The notes under the pieces: generated by a model
Databases searched by the model: none
Told to the model about the DNA's origin: nothing
The model's input: the letters and a program-made list of their open reading frames with translations, nothing else
Shown: in pieces, positions 1 to 6,042 of the stretch
Numbering within the stretch: the first letter of the stretch is position 1
Layout of the letters: the number at the start of each line of letters is the position of its first letter
Program-made: the position numbers and the translations under genes
Source: Chitinophagaceae bacterium UBA4412
GTDB taxonomy: Bacteria; Bacteroidota; Bacteroidia; Chitinophagales; Chitinophagaceae
Assembly: GCA_002400445.1 (NCBI GenBank)
Contig: DGQO01000197.1
Span: 2,793-10,768, forward strand
Length of the DNA stretch: 7,976 bases
Direction of reading: 5' to 3'

Positions 1-423
1 GATGCTGCCACAGAAATAGCCGGACGCAGCCGTGGCACACCCCGTATTGCCAATGGGTTATTGCGCAGAGTTCGGGATTTTGCACAAGTGATAGGCAATG
101 GCGTTATAGATATGAACATTACAGAACACGCTTTAAAAGCGTTGAATGTAGATGCGTACGGTTTGGACGAAATGGATAACAAAATTCTTTCTACCATCAT
201 TGATAAGTTTAAAGGCGGGCCAGTGGGCATTACAACAATTGCAACGGCTGTAGGTGAAGAAACCGGAACCCTTGAAGAGGTATATGAACCCTTCCTTATC
301 CAGCAAGGTTTTTTACAGCGAACTGCCCGTGGCAGGGAGGTAACGGCAAAGGCTTATGCGCATTTAGGAAGAGACATGCAAGCAGGAAAAGGTCAGCCAA
401 ACCTTTTTGGCAATAATCTCTAA
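1..423 (+). CDS. ruvB: Holliday junction branch migration helicase RuvB, C-terminal part
   Basis: Partial gene: the reading frame is open from base 1, and 140 residues precede a TAA stop. RuvB is the hexameric AAA+ motor that, with RuvA, drives branch migration of Holliday junctions during recombinational repair in the cytoplasm. The visible part begins in the small AAA+ lid domain with the family signature [10 protein letters not shown] (residues 9-18), which carries the sensor-2 arginine region, followed by [11 protein letters not shown]. From about residue 54 comes the RuvB winged-helix domain (GLDEMD, then [15 protein letters not shown], ending in [10 protein letters not shown]). The Walker A and B motifs lie upstream, outside the window; about 200 residues are missing by comparison with the usual length near 340. 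The gene ends at a hairpin terminator and converges with the response regulator gene. Identification is by motif recognition and is very secure. Confidence 0.97.
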   Translation, partial: DAATEIAGRSRGTPRIANGLLRRVRDFAQVIGNGVIDMNITEHALKALNVDAYGLDEMDNKILSTIIDKFKGGPVGITTIATAVGEETGTLEEVYEPFLIQQGFLQRTARGREVTAKAYAHLGRDMQAGKGQPNLFGNNL

Positions 424-445
424 ATTTTAAAAAACTATTACATAA

Positions 446-474
446 AAATGGCGGAACGATATGCTCCGCCATTT
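446..474. terminator. Bidirectional intrinsic terminator between ruvB and the response regulator
   Basis: A perfect 10-bp inverted repeat (AAATGGCGGA / TCCGCCATTT) with a 9-nt loop lies between two convergent genes, 22 bp after the ruvB stop and 22 bp after the regulator stop. Read on the plus strand it is followed by ACTTTT, and on the minus strand the stem runs into ATTTTTATG, so it can stop transcription from either side. The call rests on the sequence alone. Confidence 0.85.
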
Positions 475-496
475 ACTTTTATCAAGTTAAATTAGG

Positions 497-1195
497 TTAC
501 TCACTTTCTACCAGCCTGAAACCGTTACCATGAATATTCACGATTTCCAGTTTAGGATCTTCTTTTAAATACTTGCGCAGCTTAGCAATATACACATCCA
601 TACTGCGGCCATTAAAGTAGGTATCGCTTCCCCAAATTTTCTTCAGGGCCGCTTCACGTGGCAACAAATCATTTTTATACTCGCTCAGCATTTTGAGCAA
701 TTCATTTTCTTTTGGAGAAAGTGTTTGGGTTTTACCATTCACTGTAAGCTCCCGCAGGCGGGGATTAAAGTGGTAAGAAGCCAGGTCAAATTCTGCATTG
801 GCCTCCTCTTTATGCGATTCTTCATTGCGCTTAAGAATGGCTTTGATTTTATGCAACAATACTTCACTGTCAAAAGGCTTGGTGATATAATCATCGGCCC
901 CCAGCTTGTATCCCTGTATAATATCATCCTTCATTGTTTTTGCACTTAAGAAAAACAAGGGCACATCAGGATTAATATCCCGGATTTCTTCAGCTACAGT
1001 AAAGCCATCCATATTGGGCATCATCACATCCAGGAGACAGATGTCAAATTTCTCCCGCTGAAACGCAGCGAGGCCAAGGCGGCCATCTCTTTCCAGGATT
1101 ACATCATAGTCATTCAATTCCAGATAATTCTTAAGTACCATGCCCAGATTGGTATCATCTTCGCAGAGCAAAACTTTTGGTTTAGTTCCTTCCAT
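497..1195 (-). CDS. OmpR-family two-component response regulator, RprY type
   Basis: A 232-residue cytoplasmic DNA-binding regulator that receives phosphate from a sensor histidine kinase. The receiver domain (about residues 6-123) has the full active site: acidic pair D13/D14, phospho-acceptor D56 in LLDVMMP, switch residue S84, and K106 in TKPF. After a short acidic linker, a winged-helix domain (about 138-230) follows, with the recognition helix near residues 197-211 (GRSMDVYIAKLRKYL) and the wing IHGNGFRLVE. The receiver wording closely resembles Bacteroidota RprY proteins, whose kinase partner is RprX. No kinase gene is beside it, so the partner is unknown from this window. The ATG at 1195 has no clear ribosome binding site, as is usual in this phylum. 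The peroxidase gene ends 75 bp upstream on the same strand, so co-transcription is possible but unproven. Target genes cannot be read from the sequence. Confidence 0.93.
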   Translation of the reverse strand: MEGTKPKVLLCEDDTNLGMVLKNYLELNDYDVILERDGRLGLAAFQREKFDICLLDVMMPNMDGFTVAEEIRDINPDVPLFFLSAKTMKDDIIQGYKLGADDYITKPFDSEVLLHKIKAILKRNEESHKEEANAEFDLASYHFNPRLRELTVNGKTQTLSPKENELLKMLSEYKNDLLPREAALKKIWGSDTYFNGRSMDVYIAKLRKYLKEDPKLEIVNIHGNGFRLVESE

Positions 1196-1204
1196 GTTTA
1201 CGAG

Positions 1205-1221
1205 TTTTATTACAAATAAAA
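1205..1221 (-). repeat. Perfect 7-bp inverted repeat in the regulator leader
   Basis: On the minus strand TTTTATT-TGT-AATAAAA lies 10 nt before the regulator's start codon. The arms match perfectly but are all A/T. It could be an operator or a weak leader hairpin, or simply chance in an AT-rich spacer. OmpR-type proteins normally bind direct repeats, which argues against simple autoregulation here. Confidence 0.3.
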
Positions 1222-1270
1222 TTAATCACCCAGAGGTCCTGCTAAGATAGTGCCTAATTTTTTGTTAACC

Positions 1271-2215
1271 TTAGTTTTTGAGATAGGCTTTATCTGTGAG
1301 CGTTTTCAAAAAAGCAACCAGGTCCTTTTTCTCCTGAACCGTGAGCCCCAGCGGTTTAAGCAGCGCTAAATCCATATTAACAGGGTCATCTACAAACATA
1401 AATGGAGTGTTGTAGTAAGACACTACCTGCTCTAAAGTATTGAACCTGCCATCATGCATATACGGCGCTGTAACGGCTACATTTCTTAACCCCGGCGTTT
1501 TAAATTTCCCTTTGTCAGTATCTTTTTTAGTGATGTTGTAAAGCCCCGCATCTGCAAGCGAACCGCCATTGTATAAACCTATATTTTTAAAATCATCGTT
1601 CGTAAAATCTTCCATAGAGTGGCAGTCAAAGCATTTTGCTTTATCTCCCACAAACAATTGCCTTCCCCTTTCCTCCTGGTCTGTTAAGTCTGCCAGGTTA
1701 TTGCTCCAGTCATCAAAGCGACTGTTTACGGTTTCTAAGGTTTGCTCAAAGGCTGCCAGCGCAAGGCCAAGGTTTTTTGCATTGGGTTTTTCGCCAAATA
1801 TCTTTTTAAATAATTTCATGTATTCCGGCGAATGGTTCAACCTTGCTACTGCATCTGCCACCGGAAGGCCCATTTCATTTGGGTTTTCTATGGGCATTAG
1901 TGCTTGCTCATGCAAGGAGCCTGCCCGGCCGTCCCAGAAATAATAAGGCCGGTTTTTCATATTGAGCACCGAAGGTGTATTTCTACTGGCCTGCATTCCA
2001 TAAATCCCCGTGCTGAATGCCACTGTATCTGCGAAAGCAAATTCAGGCTTATGGCAACTGGCACAACTCACACTGGAATCTTTTGATAGAAAGTTTTCGC
2101 TAAACAATTGCTTACCCAACGCTGCTTTGGTACGAATTTTCTCCTGGCGAAACACGAATCCTGTGAGCAAAACGCCCAACAAAAAAAAGCAGGAAAGAAC
2201 AAGCAACTTTTTCAT
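1271..2215 (-). CDS. Di-heme cytochrome c peroxidase, exported
   Basis: A 314-residue c-type cytochrome of the bacterial CCP/MauG family. CCP members reduce hydrogen peroxide to water in the periplasm using electrons from small cytochromes or other donors. A hydrophobic N-terminus (residues 1-22, MKKLL start) is a Sec signal peptide or uncleaved anchor. Two heme-attachment motifs are visible: CASCH at 51-55 and CFDCH at 195-199. Between them are the family landmarks NTPSVLN (79-85), FWDGRA (93-98) and the ALMPIENPNEMG segment (105-116). PYMHDGRF (251-258) supplies a Met at 253 where the electron-transfer heme's axial ligand is expected; MauG proper uses Tyr there, so peroxidase is the better call. 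Length is normal for the family. The start has no SD sequence. Upstream it is divergent from the HerA-like ATPase gene; downstream on the same strand is the response regulator. Physiological donor and inducing signal are unknown. Confidence 0.93.
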   Translation of the reverse strand: MKKLLVLSCFFLLGVLLTGFVFRQEKIRTKAALGKQLFSENFLSKDSSVSCASCHKPEFAFADTVAFSTGIYGMQASRNTPSVLNMKNRPYYFWDGRAGSLHEQALMPIENPNEMGLPVADAVARLNHSPEYMKLFKKIFGEKPNAKNLGLALAAFEQTLETVNSRFDDWSNNLADLTDQEERGRQLFVGDKAKCFDCHSMEDFTNDDFKNIGLYNGGSLADAGLYNITKKDTDKGKFKTPGLRNVAVTAPYMHDGRFNTLEQVVSYYNTPFMFVDDPVNMDLALLKPLGLTVQEKKDLVAFLKTLTDKAYLKN

Positions 2216-2292
2216 CTTTTGTAAAATTACAGTACATGCCTTTTAATCATCTTTATATTTTACTTTTAATCATTACTTCAAAATAAAATGAA
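2216..2292. promoter_or_regulatory. Divergent intergenic region with a palindrome and a direct repeat
   Basis: This 77-bp AT-rich spacer must hold the start signals of the peroxidase (-) and the ATPase (+). It contains an interrupted palindrome TGTAA-AA-TTACA at 2220-2231, directly before the peroxidase start codon, and an 11-bp direct repeat CTTTTAATCAT at 2240-2250 and 2263-2273, 23 bp apart (about two helical turns). TATATTTT at 2254-2261 (+) is one base off the TAnnTTTG element, but no TTTG lies at the right distance upstream. These are possible operators; no regulator can be assigned. Confidence 0.35.
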
Positions 2293-3840
2293 ATGGCAGA
2301 CAAACAGGTTTTTATTGATGAAATGAAAAAAGGCTACAGTTTTAAAGGCGATAGTGTGCAACTGGGCGCCGCAATGTTAGACGGTGAAGTGATTGCAGAA
2401 GCTCCGATCCTGTTACCCTTGCGTACGCTAAACCGGCATGGATTGATAGCAGGTGCTACGGGTACAGGAAAGACAAAAACATTGCAAACCATCAGTGAGT
2501 TATTAAGCGATGCAAGTATTCCCGTGCTGCTTATGGATGTAAAGGGCGACCTGAGTGGGATTGCGGCTGCAGGTACCGTAAACGATAAACTTACAGAGCG
2601 CTATCAAAAATTGCAACTCACTTACGAGCCCACGGCTTATCCTGTGGAATTACTCTCCCTTACGGGCAGAGAAGGCGTACGTTTAAGGGCAACTGTGAGT
2701 GAATTTGGGCCGGTATTGCTAAGCAAGATCCTTGGATTGAATGATACACAGGGTGGCGTTGTAGCCTTGATTTTTAAATACTGTGACGATAACAAAATGC
2801 CATTGCTTAACCTGCAGGATTTTGTGAAAGTGCTGCAATATATAGGCGATGAGGGGAAGGGTGATATCGAAAAACTATATGGTAAAATATCTACCACATC
2901 TACAGGTACTATTTTGCGTAAAGTGATAGAATTACAACAACAGGGCGCCGATTTATTTTTCGGGGAAAGAAGTTTTGAGGTTGACGATCTGATGCGCATG
3001 AGTGAGGATGGCCGGGGTATGATCAGCATCTTGAGGGTGACCGACTTGCAGGATAAACCAAAATTATTTTCCACTTTCATGCTGCAGATGCTGGCAGAAC
3101 TGTATGCCAGCAGTCCCGAAGAAGGAGACATGGATAAGCCTAAACTGGTAATGTTTATAGATGAAGCACATCTCATTTTCCAGGAAGCAAGCGCAGAACT
3201 GCTGAAGCAGATTGAAACCGTCGTAAAATTGATCCGGTCTAAAGGCATTGGCATTTTCTTTTGCACGCAAAACCCGATGGATGTACCTGCTCCGGTGCTT
3301 GCACAACTTGGGCTTAAAGTGCAACATGCCCTGCGTGCTTTTACTGCCGCCGACAGAAAAGTGATTAAACAAACCGCTGACAACTACCCCGAAACAAAGT
3401 TTTATAAAACCGATGACCTCATTACCCAACTCGGTATTGGAGAAGCCTTGATCACCATGCTCAATGAAAAAGGTATTCCCACGCCGCTTGCACATGTGAT
3501 GCTTTGCTCTCCCAAAAGCCGCATGGATATTCTGACCCCTGCGGAGATAGCTTCCATCAACAATAAAAGCCGCCTTGTGGCTAAATACCAGCAAGATGTA
3601 GACAGCAGGAGCGCCTATGAGATTCTTACGGAAAAATTAAATACTGCAGCAGAATTGGCAGAGGAAACAAAGCCAGTCCCTAAAACGGTAAAGGAAGAGC
3701 CGTCCACCTTTGAGAAAGTAGCCAATAACTCCGTGGTAAAAAGCATTGCCCGCACTGCCGGCAATACTATTGTTCGGTCGCTTTTGGGCGCTCTAGGGAT
3801 AACGGGCAGACGAAAGGGGAGTAAAACGAGCTGGTTTTGA
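2293..3840 (+). CDS. HerA-like / YjgR-type ATPase (DUF853 family)
   Basis: A 515-residue cytoplasmic P-loop ATPase of the HerA/FtsK-like superfamily, matching the YjgR (DUF853) group by length (E. coli YjgR is about 500 residues) and motifs. NRHGLIAGATGTGKTKTLQ holds Walker A at 54-61; MDVKGDLSG (81-89) follows; Walker B is LVMFIDEAH at 285-293 with D290/E291; IFFCTQNPMDVP (321-332) is the sensor-like strand. R348 in LRAFTAADRK (347-356) is a plausible arginine-finger region. A charged linker (about 440-475) leads to a basic C-terminal segment (VVKSIARTAGNTIVRSLLGALG, 481-502), a form also seen at the end of YjgR proteins. HerA-like motors translocate DNA, but the YjgR branch has no firmly established role that I know of. 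No NurA-type nuclease is adjacent. ATG at 2293 is the start; an ATG five bases upstream is in another frame and stops after a few codons. The gene converges with recQ. Confidence 0.9.
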   Translation: MADKQVFIDEMKKGYSFKGDSVQLGAAMLDGEVIAEAPILLPLRTLNRHGLIAGATGTGKTKTLQTISELLSDASIPVLLMDVKGDLSGIAAAGTVNDKLTERYQKLQLTYEPTAYPVELLSLTGREGVRLRATVSEFGPVLLSKILGLNDTQGGVVALIFKYCDDNKMPLLNLQDFVKVLQYIGDEGKGDIEKLYGKISTTSTGTILRKVIELQQQGADLFFGERSFEVDDLMRMSEDGRGMISILRVTDLQDKPKLFSTFMLQMLAELYASSPEEGDMDKPKLVMFIDEAHLIFQEASAELLKQIETVVKLIRSKGIGIFFCTQNPMDVPAPVLAQLGLKVQHALRAFTAADRKVIKQTADNYPETKFYKTDDLITQLGIGEALITMLNEKGIPTPLAHVMLCSPKSRMDILTPAEIASINNKSRLVAKYQQDVDSRSAYEILTEKLNTAAELAEETKPVPKTVKEEPSTFEKVANNSVVKSIARTAGNTIVRSLLGALGITGRRKGSKTSWF

Positions 3841-3979
3841 AATAAGTTATGCACATCACTGCAAATAATAAAATATACTTACGGCATTTATATTCAACGA
3901 ATTAATTCCTTAAGTTAGCCTATAGCATTATAAAATTCTACAGCTTGTAGTAAAATAGCTACACAAAACTTTCAAAAAC
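3841..3979. other. AT-rich non-coding stretch after the HerA-like ATPase
   Basis: No convincing protein gene is present; the longest plus-strand ATG frame here (from 3849) is only 18 codons. I see no terminator directly after the ATPase stop. The one structure noticed is a small hairpin CTACA-GCT-TGTAG at 3938-3950, about 30 bp before the -33 element of the promoter described next; it could be an operator or chance. Confidence 0.5.
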
Positions 3980-4011
3980 TTTGGCCGTTAGTAATTTCCA
4001 CATTATATTTG
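3980..4011 (+). promoter_or_regulatory. Consensus Bacteroidota promoter (TTTG, 20-bp spacer, TAnnTTTG)
   Basis: TTTG at 3980-3983 and TATATTTG at 4004-4011 are exact matches to the -33 and -7 elements known for the Bacteroidota primary sigma factor, separated by a suitable 20 bp. The predicted start of transcription is near 4015. No coding gene lies downstream on this strand: the next gene, recQ, is antisense. The promoter therefore appears to serve a short RNA. It is the only perfect promoter match I found in the window. Confidence 0.65.
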
Positions 4012-4014
4012 ACT

Positions 4015-4079
4015 TGGTTTTTCATAGGATATTGGATTTTAAAGCGGGACTAGATTTCTATCTTGGTCCCTTTTTTTTT
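4015..4079 (+). ncRNA. Putative small RNA, about 65 nt
   Basis: Starting a few bases after a consensus promoter and ending in a strong intrinsic terminator, this stretch has the layout of an independent small RNA gene. It has no ATG on the plus strand. The 5' half (GG/UU-rich, with CATAGGATATTGGATTTT at 4023-4040) looks unstructured and could be a pairing region; the 3' half is the terminator hairpin. It could instead be the 3' end of the ATPase transcript. I do not recognise a named RNA family. The 5' boundary is estimated from the promoter position, give or take a few bases. Confidence 0.5.
4046..4079 (+). terminator. Intrinsic terminator with a nine-T tract
   Basis: GGGAC (4046-4050) pairs with GTCCC (4066-4070), and AGAT (4052-4055) pairs with ATCT (4060-4063) around a TTCT loop, with a T-G pair and one bulged T between the helices. 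Nine Ts follow at 4071-4079. It would end the small RNA and any read-through from the ATPase gene. In the opposite direction the tail (GCTTTAAAA) is poor, so it is a weak candidate for terminating recQ. Confidence 0.85.
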
Positions 4080-4110
4080 GCCCATACCTTATCAAAACAG
4101 GCGTTAAACC

Positions 4111-6018
4111 CTATTTCAGGCGGATAACCCCAATATCTTCATGCACTATTTTGTTTTCTGTTTCCAGGAAATGAATGGCTTCCCAGATATGATTTTCTTT
4201 TGCAGGCTTTAGCAGTTTGAGCAGGCTATTGATAGTGATAGCTCCCGCAGCCGTATGTTGTAGAATTTGCTGATGCAGTTGCTCAAAGGCTTCCGTGCTC
4301 AGCGCACTTTCCGCATGGCGCAGGCAATTATCACAAATGCCACATTGCTTCAAAGATTCGGCACCAAAATAAAGAGAAAGAAACCGGCTGCGACATTCGG
4401 TTATGCCCGATGCATAGGCTTCGATGGCATCTATTCGTTTTGCCTGCTTCTGTTTGCGCAGCGCAATACTCACGGCGTCTATCTTAAATGCATCCAGGTA
4501 CATACGGTTTCTGTTCAGGTAGATTTGCGGCTTTTCTGTGGCCGGCTGGTAATCTATGATGTGGTATTTATGCAACTCTTTTAATTTGAGTACAACCTCT
4601 GCTTTTGGCACTCTTAAAAATTTTGCCAGCAGGCCTTCATAGATGTGTACCGGAAAGTCGAAAATACCTTCATAACTGCGCAGCAGCGCTTTTACGATGG
4701 GTTCTAACCCGGAATGAACCTGCTCAAACTGCAGCAGTTGCTCTTTTTCTGCAATAAATACAGCAGTGGAAGCCCGGTAAAAAACTTCATTAAAACTCAG
4801 AATATCCTGCTGAGCAAGCGCCTGTATACCATAAGTAGCTTCCAATACATTGAGTTTAAAGTGCTGTGCAAATACGGCAAGATCAAAATCAAAACTTCGC
4901 CCCTCGCCCACACCTGCAGCTACCTGCAGGTGATTCATGACTGCAGTATAAAGATGTTGGAGTTGTGCAGCCGTAGGATACCGGATATTGAGCATTCCCC
5001 TCAGGCTGTCTACTTCGTGTGGCTGGTAAAGCAGGACCGCATAGGCTTTTCTACCATCTCTGCCAGCTCGCCCGGCTTCCTGGTAATAATTTTCAAGGCA
5101 ATCCGGAATATCATAGTGCACTACCAATCTCACATCTGATTTATCAATACCCATCCCGAAAGCGTTTGTACACACCATAACCCTCGTTCGGTTTTTAATC
5201 CAGTTATCTTGTTTAGTACTCCGCTCTTCCGCTTGCAAACCTGCATGATAAAAGTCTGCATCGATGCCATTTAGTTTTAATAACCCTGCTACTTGCTGTG
5301 TATGCTTTCGGCTATTGCAATAAACAATGGCGCTGCCGGGCACGCTCGTTAAAATATGACGCAACTTAATTTCCTTTGCCGGTGGCGAAAAAACACTGTA
5401 GGATAAATTCGGCCGGTCAAACGATTGCTGAAAACGCAGCGCTGTTTTTCCAAAAGATAATTTGGCACAGATGTCTTCCTGCACTTCGGGGGTGGCCGAG
5501 GCAGTGAGTGCAATCATGGGCACACCGGGTAATTCTGCTCTCAAGGCTGCAATGCGCAGGTAAGGTGGCCGGAAATCGTAACCCCATTGAGAGACGCAAT
5601 GGGCTTCATCTACCGCAATTAAACAAGGTTTTATTGCCGGAAGAAATTCCAGGAACAGCTTTGTTTCCAGTCGTTCCGGGCTCAGGTACAAAAATTTGTA
5701 ATTGCCAAAGGCTGCATTCTGCAAAGTTTTTTTTACTTCATGATAGCCCATACCGGAGTATACTGCCAGTGCAGGAATATCTCTTTTAGCAAGCTGGTAC
5801 ACCTGGTCTTTGATAAGAGCAATGAGCGGACTGACAACAATGCAAAGGCCGTCCATGGCCAGGGCCGGCACCTGGAAGCAGACAGATTTGCCGCCGCCGG
5901 TGGGCAACAGGGCGAGCACATCTTTCTTTTCAAGCACGGCATAAATGATTTCTTCCTGCAGTGCACGAAAAGTTTTGAACCCCCAGTATTGGTCAAGTAT
6001 GGCATGAATATCCGCCAA
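4111..6018 (-). CDS. recQ: RecQ-family ATP-dependent DNA helicase
   Basis: A 635-residue 3'-5' superfamily 2 helicase acting in recombination and replication-fork repair. Visible motifs in order: motif 0 FRALQ (17-21), Walker A LLPTGGGKS (37-45), DEAH (137-140), the RecQ aromatic-rich loop SQWGYDFRPPY (143-153), LTASATP (171-177), CTNAFGMGIDKSDVR (283-297) and QEAGRAGRDG (313-322). The zinc cysteines C542, C559, C562 and C565 (CGICDNC) come near the C-terminus, after a winged-helix-like region at about 390-510, whereas classical RecQ has zinc before winged helix. I recall this order from other Bacteroidota RecQ proteins. No HRDC domain is evident; residues about 575-635 look like another small helical or winged-helix unit. 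The start is TTG at 6018: the frame is closed by a stop at 6043-6045, no ATG occurs before residue 55, and a strong SD precedes it. It lies 24 bp after the copper ATPase and probably shares its transcript. Confidence 0.95.
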   Translation of the reverse strand: MADIHAILDQYWGFKTFRALQEEIIYAVLEKKDVLALLPTGGGKSVCFQVPALAMDGLCIVVSPLIALIKDQVYQLAKRDIPALAVYSGMGYHEVKKTLQNAAFGNYKFLYLSPERLETKLFLEFLPAIKPCLIAVDEAHCVSQWGYDFRPPYLRIAALRAELPGVPMIALTASATPEVQEDICAKLSFGKTALRFQQSFDRPNLSYSVFSPPAKEIKLRHILTSVPGSAIVYCNSRKHTQQVAGLLKLNGIDADFYHAGLQAEERSTKQDNWIKNRTRVMVCTNAFGMGIDKSDVRLVVHYDIPDCLENYYQEAGRAGRDGRKAYAVLLYQPHEVDSLRGMLNIRYPTAAQLQHLYTAVMNHLQVAAGVGEGRSFDFDLAVFAQHFKLNVLEATYGIQALAQQDILSFNEVFYRASTAVFIAEKEQLLQFEQVHSGLEPIVKALLRSYEGIFDFPVHIYEGLLAKFLRVPKAEVVLKLKELHKYHIIDYQPATEKPQIYLNRNRMYLDAFKIDAVSIALRKQKQAKRIDAIEAYASGITECRSRFLSLYFGAESLKQCGICDNCLRHAESALSTEAFEQLHQQILQHTAAGAITINSLLKLLKPAKENHIWEAIHFLETENKIVHEDIGVIRLK

Positions 6019-6025
6019 AGAAAAA

Positions 6026-6033
6026 CTCCTTTT
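6026..6033 (-). promoter_or_regulatory. Strong ribosome binding site for recQ
   Basis: AAAAGGAG on the minus strand, 7 nt before the TTG start codon, lies in the 24-bp gap after the copper ATPase stop. It decides the start of recQ. None of the other three complete genes here has a comparable SD, which makes this one stand out. Confidence 0.8.
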
Positions 6034-6042
6034 CTGCTGAAG

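Noticed and set aside
1242..1249. TATCTTAG (-), a near match to TAnnTTTG upstream of the response regulator
   Set aside because: One mismatch in the element, and no TTTG at 19-21 bp upstream (TAAG or similar instead). Too weak to annotate as a promoter.
2189..2191. Cys9 of the peroxidase as a lipoprotein attachment site
   Set aside because: It comes too early, before the hydrophobic stretch ends, and Leu at -2 does not fit a lipobox well. A Sec signal or anchor is simpler.
2637..3383. A 248-codon open frame antisense to the HerA-like ATPase gene
   Set aside because: Composition is Ser/Cys-rich with no recognisable domain; it is a shadow of the sense gene, whose motifs are unambiguous.
4028..4137. 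8-bp inverted repeat GATATTGG (4028-4035) / CCAATATC (4130-4137) linking the small RNA to the end of recQ
   Set aside because: Short match across more than 90 nt, and the recQ mRNA carries the same sense as the small RNA, so it offers no antisense pairing. Probably chance.
2293..6018. HerA-like ATPase plus RecQ helicase as a defence island
   Set aside because: HerA-type defence systems pair the ATPase with a nuclease or SIR2-type partner, absent here. The two genes are convergent, not an operon, and both belong to housekeeping-type families.
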